Shown: positions 26,804-34,168 of the stretch, one piece after another
Numbering within the stretch: position 1 is the first letter of the stretch
Layout: each line of letters begins with the position of its first letter
NCBI GenBank assembly: GCA_910579745.1
Contig: CAJTVH010000009.1
Coordinates: 16,470-80,469, forward strand
Direction: 5' to 3'
Length of the DNA stretch: 64,000 bases
Origin: an uncultured Clostridia bacterium
GTDB taxonomy: Bacteria; Bacillota; Clostridia; Lachnospirales; CAG-274
Translations under genes and position numbers: made by a program
Notes under the pieces: generated by a model
The model's database searches: none
Seen by the model: only the letters and a program-made list of their open reading frames with translations
What the model was told of the DNA's origin: nothing

Positions 26804-27160
26804 ATGAAAGACGTTAAATCTATTATAGAAGGTTTTTTTAACGGGGTATGCGATATATTTGAGTTTATTGAGTATAAAGACGATTTTGGTATTATACAAT
26901 CGGAGGAAAGGCTTGTTTTAGAAAATATTCCGTGCAGGGTTTACTATAAAAACACCAAGGCAGCTATTAAAGGAAAAGTATCGGACTATGTTACTCAGAA
27001 AGTCAGTATTATGGTTGGCAGAGATATTTCTATAAAAAACGGCTCAGTCATCAAAGTCACTCAAAACGGATATACCGCTTTTTATCAAAAGACCGGCGAG
27101 GCGGCCATATACGATAATCACAGGGAGATTGAGGCGTCTCTTAAAAACATGTTTTCTTAG
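26804..27160 (+). CDS. Head-closure protein, XkdH-like
   Basis: A 118-residue protein. ENIPCRVYYKNTKAAIKGKVSDYVTQKVSIMVGRDISIKNGSVIKVTQNGYTAFYQKTGEAAIYDNHREIEASL is a beta-rich pattern matching small XkdH / phage head-closure proteins that bridge connector and tail. Its position between connector and tail terminator fits. The ribosome binding site is weak (GGGGG). Confidence 0.7.
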   Translation: MKDVKSIIEGFFNGVCDIFEFIEYKDDFGIIQSEERLVLENIPCRVYYKNTKAAIKGKVSDYVTQKVSIMVGRDISIKNGSVIKVTQNGYTAFYQKTGEAAIYDNHREIEASLKNMFS

Positions 27161-27268
27161 GAAATTTACTAAAGCTTTGGGGGATTTTAGGTAAACGGGA
27201 ATTTTATAGTAAATGGGACCTGAGAAAAAAGCGGCAAGTTTATTGACTATAAAAAAGGAGGTGATTTT

Positions 27269-27748
27269 TTGACGAACAATATTGTGGGGGGAATAGCGAA
27301 AGCTATTTTTAACGAATTTGGGAAAGATACGGTTATATATTCTGAGGAGGTTAAGCAGGGGTTTAAATATCCCTGTTTTTCCATTACTCTTTTAAAGGCC
27401 TCAAGCGAGAAAGGAATCGGAGGGAGAGTCAAGTATATAAATTCTTATGTTATAAGGTATTTTCCTAAGGAAAAGCTAAAAAACAAGGATATGAACAGTA
27501 TATTAAAAAGACTTTTTAAATGTCTGGAGTTTATAGACGCCAAAAGAGTGATAAGAGGATGCGATATGCGTTCGGACAAGAGCAGCGCCGTTAATATAAA
27601 CAGTCTCTCATCAGAGTATGAGAGCGGCGACGGGGTTTTAAATTTCTTTGTCAATTATAACTTTCACGAGGTCTCGCTTGAAACAAACGAGCTTATGAGA
27701 AGTCTCAAGGCTGTAAACGGAAAAGGAGGGGATTATTATGGAAAATAA
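27269..27748 (+). CDS. Tail terminator (tail completion) protein
   Basis: A 159-residue protein. IVGGIAKAIFNEFGKDTVIYSEEVKQGFKYPCFSITLL is the recognisable N-terminal pattern of the clostridial tail-terminator family, followed by YVIRYFPKEKLKNKDMNSILKRLFKCLEFI and a beta-rich end (LNFFVNYNFHEV). It starts with TTG after a perfect AAGGAGGTG. It should cap the tail tube and join it to the head. It overlaps the next small gene by 11 bases. Confidence 0.75.
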   Translation: MTNNIVGGIAKAIFNEFGKDTVIYSEEVKQGFKYPCFSITLLKASSEKGIGGRVKYINSYVIRYFPKEKLKNKDMNSILKRLFKCLEFIDAKRVIRGCDMRSDKSSAVNINSLSSEYESGDGVLNFFVNYNFHEVSLETNELMRSLKAVNGKGGDYYGK

Positions 27749-27935
27749 AGAGGATATAGGAAAACAGGCGAACAAAGAGGAAAACAATAAATATTCTAAA
27801 AGCGTTCTTTTAAAAAGCGGGGAGTTCAGCGATAAAAAAGATTTTATCGCCGTATTGCTTGAGGAGGGCAAACTTTACTCAAAAAGTGAGGTCAACTCTA
27901 TTGTTAAGAACTATTTTAAAAGGAGAGGGATATAA
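27738..27935 (+). CDS. Small phage protein before the sheath gene
   Basis: A 65-residue hydrophilic protein. The segment SKSVLLKSGEFSDKKDFIAVLLEEGKLYSKSEVNSIVKNYFKRRG resembles the small unnamed proteins found between tail terminator and sheath in clostridial contractile phages. ATG follows GGAGGGG. The gene overlaps the previous one, so it is translationally coupled. Function unknown. Confidence 0.7.
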   Translation: MENKEDIGKQANKEENNKYSKSVLLKSGEFSDKKDFIAVLLEEGKLYSKSEVNSIVKNYFKRRGI

Positions 27936-27954
27936 AGTTTCTAAAAAAGACTAT

Positions 27955-28117
27955 TATAGTCAACAAACTTAAAAACAAACAAGTTCAGCGTTTAAAAATC
28001 ATTTTCGCGGCGCTGCCGTCAGTCGGTGTAGGCTTCTGGCTACGCTCTTCTTCCAGCGCCTTGTAAAAATGATTTTTTACTCGCTTTCTTTTGCTCATTT
28101 TCAAGTTTGTTGAATAC
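27955..28117. mobile_element. Family C element, inverted orientation
   Basis: Ends TATAGTCAACAAACTT and AAGTTTGTTGAATA. The interior reads GGCGCTGCCGTCAGTCGGTGTAGGC and TTCTTCCAGCGCCTTG, the reverse of the copies at 21.3 and 28.3 kb. First of four elements packed between the small tail gene and the sheath gene. Confidence 0.7.
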
Positions 28118-28154
28118 AAACGGCTTTTTTAGAACCTGTCTAAAATCTAAAAAA

Positions 28155-28270
28155 AGCCTGTCTAAAAACAAAATATACACAAAAAATCAGCGAAAATAAA
28201 ATCATTTTGGAGTGTAATGATTTTATTTTCACTGATTTTTTGGATATTTTAATAGTTTTTAGACAGGCTC
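28155..28270. mobile_element. Family F inverted-repeat element
   Basis: AGCCTGTCTAAAAA at the left and TTTTTAGACAGGCT at the right are exact inverted repeats. Inner arms CAGCGAAAATAAAATCATT and AATGATTTTATTTTCACTG make almost the whole 116 bases a long hairpin. A half-copy sits at 56.9 kb. Confidence 0.7.
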
Positions 28271-28333
28271 GTAGAAAATAAGAGTTTGAGTTTTCTTTTA
28301 GGCTTCTAAAGAAAATGAGAGAAGTCTATTTTT

Positions 28334-28638
28334 TATAGTCGAAGTACTTTAAAAAAGAAAAAGGAGGCGAAATGAAAATTATTTTTCGCGAGGCGGAAGA
28401 GAGAGCATGGCCTGTGCCTATGACTGATGACGCTGATACAGCGAAAAGAATTTTTAACCGCCGAACTTGTTTGTTTTTAAGGAAACACCGCACAAAGGAA
28501 AATAAAAATAATTTTTCAAATTTAAAATTTCCGTTATCGTGTCATTTTTCAAGAAAAATAACACTAACACTCCAATTTTTTTAAAAAATTATTTTTATTT
28601 TTGAATTGCGCGGTATTTCCTTAAGTTATTTAACTATA
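28334..28638. mobile_element. Family C element interrupted by a family A MITE
   Basis: The left part (28334-28484) starts TATAGTCGAAGTACTTT. The right end AAGTTATTTAACTATA resumes after the MITE. Removing the MITE and one TTAA restores a continuous end like that of the intact copy at 31.82 kb (GTTTTTAAGTTTGC). Confidence 0.8.
28481..28620. mobile_element. MITE family A, copy 3 (nested, before sheath gene)
   Basis: A 140-bp copy in reverse orientation to copy 1, with ends GGAAACACCGCACAAAGG and GAATTGCGCGGTATTTCC. TTAA is duplicated on both sides. It is inserted inside a family C element, so family A moved after C. It lies 47 bases before the sheath start codon. Confidence 0.87.
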
Positions 28639-28667
28639 CAGTATTAAATTAAAAAGGAGAGATTTAT

Positions 28668-29984
28668 ATGGCAGCGGGCGGAGGTATTTTTACAACGGAG
28701 AACAAGGTTTTACCTGGAGCGTATATTAACTTTATTTCTAAAGCGAGAGCTATTGGGAATATTGGGGAACGGGGCGTTTTAGCCATGCCCTGGTACGGGG
28801 ATTTTGGAAAAGTCGGTGAGATTATCGAGATTGACGCGGAGAGTTTTCAAACGGATTGTGTAAAAATCTTAGGACACAGTTATTCGGAGAACTGTATGTT
28901 ACCTTTAAGAGAGGCATTTAAGGGAGCCAAAACAGTTAAACTTTTCAGAATGGGCGGAGGCCAAAAAGCCTCTGGAACAGGGGGAAATTTAACTGTTACC
29001 GCTCTTTTTGAGGGGGAAAGGGGAAACGACATTAAAGTTGTTATATCAAACGACCCTGACGGAAGCGGTTTTATTGTAGAAACTTATTTAGACGGGTATT
29101 TAAGAAACAGTCAAAATGTAGGTAACGCCGGTGAGCTTGAGGACAACGATTTTGTTTCATTCTCGGGAAGCGGAGCCCTTTCTCAAAATGCCGGAATAGT
29201 CCTTACGGGAGGAACTAACGGGGTTTCATCCGGCGAGGATTATTCGGAATTTTTAAACGCCTTGGAGTCAGAGGATTTTACGACGGTGATTTATCCGGGA
29301 AGCGACGATGTTACGAAAGGTCTTTTCGCCCAGTTTACAAAGCGTCTAAGAGAGGACGAGGGGTATAAAGTTACATGCGTTTTAAACGGTTTTGACGCCG
29401 ATTTTGAGGGAGTAATCAATTTAAGCTCAAAATGTGACTCAATGTATGGATTTGATGAGGGTTCTTTAATATACTGGGTCGGAGGTATGGCGGCGGGTGC
29501 CGAGGTGAATGAGAGCCTTACCAACAAAGCGTATGACGGGGAATTGAGAGTTTTGACAAACTTTAAGAAATCCCAGCTTAAAGAAGCCGTAGAAAACGGA
29601 AAATTTATTTTTTACGGCGACAGGGACTCAGTAAGGGTTTTAAAGGACATAAACAGTTTTGTTTCTTTTTCTCCAGAAAAGAACAGGGATTTTTCAAATA
29701 ATCAGATTATAAGGATTCTGGACGCTGTAGCTAACGACACAGCCAGAATTTTTAATGAGTATTATCTTGGCAAATGTCAGAACAACGCCCTTGGAAGAGA
29801 TATTTTTAAAACGGAGCTTGTAAGTTATCATCAAAAGCTTATGGCCATAGGCGCTATTGAGGCTTTTATTCCTGAGAATATCACGGTTTCTCAGGGAGGG
29901 GAAAAGGGAGACGTTATCGTGAACGAATACATTGAGCCTATTGGGGCTATGGAAACGCTCTATATGACGTGTATTGTGGGATAG
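28668..29984 (+). CDS. Tail sheath protein, XkdK-like
   Basis: A 438-residue contractile sheath protein. It begins AAGGGIFTTENKVLPGAYINFISKARAIGNIGERGVLAMP, the hallmark of the Phage_sheath/XkdK family. The inserted domain RMGGGQKASGTGGNLTVTALFEGERGNDIKVVI and the C-terminal attachment part NDTARIFNEYYLGKCQNNALGRDIF...VSQGGEKGDVIVNEYIEPIGAMETLYMTCIV are complete. The arm needed for sheath mesh formation is therefore present. AAGGAGAG precedes the ATG. Confidence 0.95.
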   Translation: MAAGGGIFTTENKVLPGAYINFISKARAIGNIGERGVLAMPWYGDFGKVGEIIEIDAESFQTDCVKILGHSYSENCMLPLREAFKGAKTVKLFRMGGGQKASGTGGNLTVTALFEGERGNDIKVVISNDPDGSGFIVETYLDGYLRNSQNVGNAGELEDNDFVSFSGSGALSQNAGIVLTGGTNGVSSGEDYSEFLNALESEDFTTVIYPGSDDVTKGLFAQFTKRLREDEGYKVTCVLNGFDADFEGVINLSSKCDSMYGFDEGSLIYWVGGMAAGAEVNESLTNKAYDGELRVLTNFKKSQLKEAVENGKFIFYGDRDSVRVLKDINSFVSFSPEKNRDFSNNQIIRILDAVANDTARIFNEYYLGKCQNNALGRDIFKTELVSYHQKLMAIGAIEAFIPENITVSQGGEKGDVIVNEYIEPIGAMETLYMTCIVG

Positions 29985-30002
29985 CTGCTATATGAGTTTA
30001 AA

Positions 30003-30142
30003 GGAAATACCGCGCAATTCAAAAATAAAAATAATTTTTAAAAAAAATTGGAGTGTTAGTGTTATTTTTCTTGAAAAATGACACGATAACGGAAATTTTA
30101 AATTTGAAAAATTATTTTTATTTTCCTTTTTGCGGTGTTTCC
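30003..30142. mobile_element. MITE family A, copy 4 (before tail-tube gene)
   Basis: A 140-bp copy with ends GGAAATACCGCGCAA and TTTGCGGTGTTTCC, flanked by TAAA on both sides. Sequence is almost identical to copy 1. The remaining 240 bases before the tube gene hold no recognisable gene, only AT-rich DNA with a short inverted repeat near 30150-30215. Confidence 0.85.
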
Positions 30143-30382
30143 TAAAAATGAACAAATTCCTCGGTGAAAAAATTTTTTCAAGTTCATTGCTTATAAGACT
30201 AAGCGACATTAAGGGATCAATAAAAATTTGTCCTATGAGGAGTAAGTCAATTTTTATTCAAAGTTTAAACAGTATTTAGCTGTCTTAAAAATAAAGTATT
30301 TTTTCCATATATACAGTAATTGCTGCAGGTATAGATTTTTAACGCGGATTCTATTATAACAAAATTTTTAGGAGGTTTTTTT

Positions 30383-30847
30383 ATGGCAACTTTAAAAGCG
30401 TGGGACGCTATCAACGGCGCCGCCGGAAGATGCGTAGCCACTATTGGTTCGGATATTGAGGACATGATATATGTTAAAAACATAAAGGCGAAAGTAGAGA
30501 AGAGAAAAAGCGAGATAAAAGTTCTTGGACAGACAGGAGCGAAGCACAAAGCAAACGGCTGGAGGGGAACGGGAACGATGACGATGTATTACGCCACCAC
30601 ATTATTCAGAAAAATGATTGACACATATATAAGAGACGGCGTGGACACTTATTTTCAGCTTCTTATAGAGAATGACGACCCTTCGAGCGAGATAGGCAGG
30701 CAAACAATTATTCTCAAACAGGTGAATATAAACAACATTGATATAGCTAAATTAGACATTAATTCTACCGAGCTTGATGAGGAAATAGAGTTTACTTTTA
30801 ACGACGTTGAGATAAGAAACGAGTTTAATCAGGTTGTCGGAGAATAG
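30383..30847 (+). CDS. Tail tube protein, XkdM-like
   Basis: A 154-residue tube protein. It begins ATLKAWDAINGAAGRCVATIGSDIEDMIYVKNIKAKVEKRKSEIKVLGQTGAKHKANGWRGTGTMTMYY and ends LDEEIEFTFNDVEIRNEFNQV, matching the XkdM/Phage_tube family over its full length. GGAGG at ideal spacing. It lies 11 bases before the tail chaperone gene. Confidence 0.93.
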   Translation: MATLKAWDAINGAAGRCVATIGSDIEDMIYVKNIKAKVEKRKSEIKVLGQTGAKHKANGWRGTGTMTMYYATTLFRKMIDTYIRDGVDTYFQLLIENDDPSSEIGRQTIILKQVNINNIDIAKLDINSTELDEEIEFTFNDVEIRNEFNQVVGE

Positions 30848-30858
30848 GAGGGGCTTTT

Positions 30859-31263
30859 ATGACGTTTCAGCAATTTTTGAATCAAAATACCGTTGACTCG
30901 ATTACGAAAGATGTTATTGTATCGGACAGGTTTAAAAACGATAACGGAGAGATTTTTAAATTCAGGATAAAGGCGATGACTCAAAGCGATTTTGAGGAAA
31001 TAAAGAAAAAAGCTCTTTTCGGAAATATAGGAAGCGGTCAAATTGACGATGATATTTTAAACTGTTTTATAATAATAGAAAATACTTTAGAGCCTTCGTT
31101 TAAAGATTCGGAAAGTCTTAATATTCTTAACTGCTCCTCTCCGAGGCAATATTTAAACAAAGTGCTGTTATCGGGTGAAATCGCTTTTCTCTCAGAGGAG
31201 ATTATAAAGCTAAGCGGATTTGACAGAGGGATTGAGGAGCTTTCGGAAGATGTAAAAAACTGA
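30859..31263 (+). CDS. Tail assembly chaperone, XkdN-like (short form)
   Basis: A 134-residue XkdN-family chaperone, equivalent to lambda gpG. It begins TFQQFLNQNTVDSITKDVIVSDRFKNDNGEIFKFRIKAMTQSDFEEIKKKAL and contains SPRQYLNKVLLSGEIAFLSEEIIKLSGF. In the family this protein coats the tape-measure protein while the tube assembles. The frame ends TGT AAA AAC TGA, with slippery A AAA AAC at 31254-31260 just before the stop, leading into the -1 frame extension. Confidence 0.9.
   Translation: MTFQQFLNQNTVDSITKDVIVSDRFKNDNGEIFKFRIKAMTQSDFEEIKKKALFGNIGSGQIDDDILNCFIIIENTLEPSFKDSESLNILNCSSPRQYLNKVLLSGEIAFLSEEIIKLSGFDRGIEELSEDVKN
31254..31260 (+). promoter_or_regulatory. Slippery heptamer for programmed -1 frameshift
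   Basis: A AAA AAC in the zero frame (codons GTA AAA AAC) fits the X XXY YYZ rule exactly. It is the last heptamer before the stop of the short chaperone form. After a -1 slip the ribosome continues CTG ATT GAC. Frameshifting of this gene pair is a conserved feature of long-tailed phages. Confidence 0.8.
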
Positions 31264-31400
31264 TTGACGAGGGTGATTTTTACGCTAATTACGCTTTTTT
31301 TGCCCTCGAAAGATTTGGAATTTTACCATCCGTGTTTATGGAGATGAGTTTACGGGAGCGGGCCGTCATTATAGCTTTTATTGATAAGATTTTTGAGTGA
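31260..31400 (+). CDS. -1 frame extension of tail chaperone (long form)
   Basis: An open frame of 46 codons read only after the -1 slip, giving a fusion of about 180 residues. It adds LIDEGDFYANYAFFALERFGILPSVFMEMSLRERAVIIAFIDKIFE, a helical segment of the kind found in gpGT-type extensions. It has no start codon or ribosome binding site of its own near the front, which favours frameshift expression. The long form would normally recruit the tape-measure protein, whose gene is missing here. Confidence 0.75.
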   Translation: MIDEGDFYANYAFFALERFGILPSVFMEMSLRERAVIIAFIDKIFE

Positions 31401-31466
31401 TACTAATATATCTTTATACAGAGATTCGCAAAATTTTTAGAGAGAATCAATGAAAGGATTTTTTAA

Positions 31467-31606
31467 GGAAACACCGCACAAAGGAAAATAAAAATAATTT
31501 TTCAAATTTAAAATTTCCGTTATCGTGTCATTTTTCAAGAAAAATAACACTAACACTCCAATTTTTTTAAAAAATTATTTTTATTTTTGAATTGCGAGGT
31601 ATTTCC
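31467..31606. mobile_element. MITE family A, copy 5 (at tape-measure position)
   Basis: A 140-bp copy with ends GGAAACACCGCACAAAGG and TTGCGAGGTATTTCC, flanked by TTAA on both sides. It lies 66 bases after the long chaperone frame, where a tape-measure gene is expected. Confidence 0.85.
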
Positions 31607-31658
31607 TTAAATATATCATATTTACTGAAGGTTATCTGTTTATTTTTTTTTGGTTCGC

Positions 31659-31822
31659 TATAATTAAAAAACTTTAAAATGAGCGAAAGAAAGCGAGATA
31701 AAAATTATTTTTACAAGGCGGAAAAGGGAGAGCGTAGTCCAAGATCTATGCCGGCGGACTGAAAATAAGCGAAAAAGATTTTTGGCCAACGAACTTATTT
31801 GTTTTTAAGTTTGCTGATTATA
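31659..31822. mobile_element. Family C element at tape-measure position
   Basis: Starts TATAATTAAAAAACTTTAAAATGAGC and ends AAGTTTGCTGATTATA. The interior carries ACAAGGCGGAAAAGGGAGAGCGTAG and CCAACGAACTTATTTG. With family A copy 5 it fills the gap 31401-31844, which has no tape-measure remnant that I can recognise. Confidence 0.7.
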
Positions 31823-31844
31823 TAAGCGAGGGGGGGGGATTTTT

Positions 31845-32279
31845 ATGTACGAGTTTATTTTTCATTATGACGGCGAGGCGGGCAGCGAGGTTGTTCTGCC
31901 TCTCGCTCCTGAGTATATGAAAACAGAGGAAAAAAGCCTCAATAAGCTTATAAGGCTTTTTGGCGGGGGAGAGACTAATATTTTAAAAGGTCTTGGATTA
32001 AGGGATTTAACTTTAAAATTTTTACTTCCCAAAAATAATGTTCTTACAGAGATGAGTGAAAGTGAGTTTAACGAGCCTATTTTTTATCTGGCTAAGTTTA
32101 GGGAGTTTATAGACAACAAAAAGCCCGTGAGACTTACCATAACAAGAAAGCAGCAGAAAGGCGGGGTTATTTTCGCCGGAAATATTCTTGTTTCTTTTGA
32201 GGAATACGAGGTTATGGAAAATGCCGGGGAAGAAGGGGATTTTTGGGTTACTCTCAAATTAAAAGAGACTTTGAGGTAA
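31845..32279 (+). CDS. XkdP-like tail hub protein without LysM domain
   Basis: A 144-residue protein. YEFIFHYDGEAGSEVVLPLAPEYMKTEEKSLNKLIRLFGGGETNILKGLGLRDLTLKFLLP and the strands FYLAKFREFIDNKKPVRLTITRK and GNILVSFEEYEVMENAGEEGDFWVTLKLKE match the N-terminal domain of XkdP / gp53-like tail proteins. The usual C-terminal LysM peptidoglycan-binding domain is absent (family members are often over 200 residues). GGGGGGG serves as ribosome binding site. Confidence 0.75.
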   Translation: MYEFIFHYDGEAGSEVVLPLAPEYMKTEEKSLNKLIRLFGGGETNILKGLGLRDLTLKFLLPKNNVLTEMSESEFNEPIFYLAKFREFIDNKKPVRLTITRKQQKGGVIFAGNILVSFEEYEVMENAGEEGDFWVTLKLKETLR

Positions 32280-32332
32280 GAGGTTATCGGACACTTAGAG
32301 GAAGGTATTTTACGGACATTGGAGGGGATTTT

Positions 32333-33316
32333 TTGGAATACCGGATTGTCGTGGGAGGAAAAAAAGGTACTTTTGATTTGACTGAGTTCTGCGCAGGGGA
32401 AGCTGTTATTACAAGTTATAAAAAAGGAAGGGCGGCTTCTCTTGAATTTACGGTTATGAGAGATACAGAGGGAAAATTTGTTTTTTTAGAGGGCGATTAT
32501 GTTAAGTTTTTCGCCGGGAAAAATATTATTTTCGCGGGGTTTGTCTTTTCAAAAGAAAGAAATTCAGACCACTTTATAAAGGTAAAAGTTTACGATCAGC
32601 TAAGATATTTAAAAAACAAGGATACTTACAGCTATGTTTTTAAAACCGCCTCGGATGTTGTTATGGATATTGTGAAAAGCTTTAATTTAAAATACGGGCA
32701 GATAGACAACTCGGTTTATGTTATCGCCTCAAGAATAGAGGAAAACAAGTCGCTTTTTGACATTATTTTAAACGCTGTGGACATTACTTATAAAAACACG
32801 GGAAAAAATTTTATACTTTTTGACAAGGCGGGGAGAATTTATTTTAAAAACGAGGCTAATTTAAAACTGCCTTTGGAGCTGTCTGTAAGAGATAAAAGCG
32901 TCATTGACTTTTACGGCAGGACGGATATTGATTCAGACACTTTTTCTAAAGTGAAACTTTTATGGCAGGATAAGAGGAAGGATTTAAAAAGTCTTGTGAC
33001 GGCGGAAAGTGAAGAGGGAATGAATAAATTCGGGATTTTGCAGTATTTTGAGAAAATGAGCGGGGAATATAATAATTTTCAGCTTAAAGAATGCGCCGAA
33101 AGTATTCTTAAAGAAAAGAATAGAGTGAGCTCTAAGTTTTCCTTTAAATGTATCGGACTTGGAAATGGCGAGGAGCTTATAAGAGCGGGCAACGGTATTT
33201 TTATTGATTCTCTGGACATAGGAGAGGAAATTATAAACGGTTTTAAGTTTATTGACAAGTGTGTACACAGGTTTTCTTTTAACGAGCACATTATAGAAAT
33301 GGAGTTTCGTTCATAA
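32333..33316 (+). CDS. Baseplate hub protein, XkdQ-like
   Basis: A 327-residue protein of the XkdQ / gpD-like hub family. FDLTEFCAGEAVITSYKKGRAASLEFTVMRD, FAGFVFSKERN, VKVYDQLRYLKNKDTYSYVFKTASDVVMDIVKSF, RIEENKSLFDIILNAVDITYKNTGKNFILFDKAGRIYF and the C-terminal ENHI-type strand KCVHRFSFNEHIIEMEF are typical. A TTG at 32333 follows GGAGGGG and is preferred over an in-frame start at 32243, which lies inside the XkdP-like gene. Confidence 0.88.
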   Translation: MEYRIVVGGKKGTFDLTEFCAGEAVITSYKKGRAASLEFTVMRDTEGKFVFLEGDYVKFFAGKNIIFAGFVFSKERNSDHFIKVKVYDQLRYLKNKDTYSYVFKTASDVVMDIVKSFNLKYGQIDNSVYVIASRIEENKSLFDIILNAVDITYKNTGKNFILFDKAGRIYFKNEANLKLPLELSVRDKSVIDFYGRTDIDSDTFSKVKLLWQDKRKDLKSLVTAESEEGMNKFGILQYFEKMSGEYNNFQLKECAESILKEKNRVSSKFSFKCIGLGNGEELIRAGNGIFIDSLDIGEEIINGFKFIDKCVHRFSFNEHIIEMEFRS

Positions 33317-33379
33317 TTACAGTGCCTTCAATTTAGTTTGGCAAAAAACATTTTACGCGTGTGTGTGGGAGGAGTTTTA

Positions 33380-33718
33380 TTGATTGACTGTGTGAAAAAG
33401 ATTTGTTTTGACATGATAGGGGAGATGGTGTTTTCAGACACTGTTTTAGGAGTTGTCGAGACCGCATCTCCTTTATCGGTGAGAGTTTCTGATAAAATTA
33501 TTTTAAGAGAGGGACAAATGATTTTATCAAGAAACGTTTCGGATTTTATTTTTGAGATTACCGTCAACCCTATGTTTCCTGATGATATTTCAAATGACGA
33601 TGATTTTAGGAAAAGAAAAAAATACGTTGTCTACAACAGTCTTAAAAAAGGGGAGAAGGTCATTTTGGCGAAAGCGGATGGCGGACAGATTTATTTTATA
33701 ATCGACAGGGCGGTATGA
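33380..33718 (+). CDS. DUF2577 family baseplate protein, XkdR-like
   Basis: A 112-residue protein. VFSDTVLGVVETASPLSVRVSDKIILREGQMILSRNVSDF is the short OB-like beta barrel of DUF2577. It ends SLKKGEKVILAKADGGQIYFIIDRAV. TTG start at 33380 after GGGAGGAG; an upstream start lies before that site. Family members occupy this position between XkdQ and XkdS and sit at the tail tip. Confidence 0.85.
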   Translation: MIDCVKKICFDMIGEMVFSDTVLGVVETASPLSVRVSDKIILREGQMILSRNVSDFIFEITVNPMFPDDISNDDDFRKRKKYVVYNSLKKGEKVILAKADGGQIYFIIDRAV

Positions 33719-33760
33719 CGCTGGAAATCGCGGAAATAAAACAACGGGGAGAGTGATTTT

Positions 33761-34168
33761 TTGATTCCTATAAGTGTGGACGACTTTGACGAGAGGGTTT
33801 TTAATTTTGACAGTGTTTCTTTTACATATGGAATTAAATATGAGCAAAATAAAATAAAGGAATATATAGACGGGCTTAACGCCGTTAAACAAGCGATTTA
33901 CAAAATACTTATGACAGAGAGGGGCGTTTTTGAGATTTATGATTCTAAGTTTGGTATAGCTCTTTCTGATTTATTCGGAAAAAGTGTTTCTTATGCCAGG
34001 AGTGAACTTCCCACAAGAATTGAAAACGCTCTTTTATATGATGACAGAATAAAAAAAGTATATGATTTTTCTTTTCCAGATGTAAAAGAAAAAGGTATTC
34101 TTTCCGTCAAATTTTTTGTTTTATCAGTTTTCGGCGAGGAAGAGTTTACTCTGGAGGTGAACATATAA
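33761..34168 (+). CDS. DUF2634 family baseplate protein, XkdS-like
   Basis: A 135-residue gp25/XkdS-type wedge protein. FDSVSFTYGIKYEQNKIKEYIDGLNAVKQAIYKILMTERGVFEIYDSKFGIALSDLFGKSVSYARSELPTRIENALLYDDRI is a full match to the family pattern. TTG start with GGGGAGAGTG ahead. The stop overlaps the start of the next gene by one base (TAATG), so the two are translationally coupled. Confidence 0.88.
   Translation: MIPISVDDFDERVFNFDSVSFTYGIKYEQNKIKEYIDGLNAVKQAIYKILMTERGVFEIYDSKFGIALSDLFGKSVSYARSELPTRIENALLYDDRIKKVYDFSFPDVKEKGILSVKFFVLSVFGEEEFTLEVNI

Noticed and set aside
28372-28584. 70-codon open frame before the sheath gene
   Set aside because: It lies wholly within a family C element and the nested family A MITE and has no homologue that I recognise.
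29988-30209. 73-codon minus-strand frame ending in ISFKLI
   Set aside because: It covers family A copy 4; the same peptide appears wherever the MITE is read in that frame.
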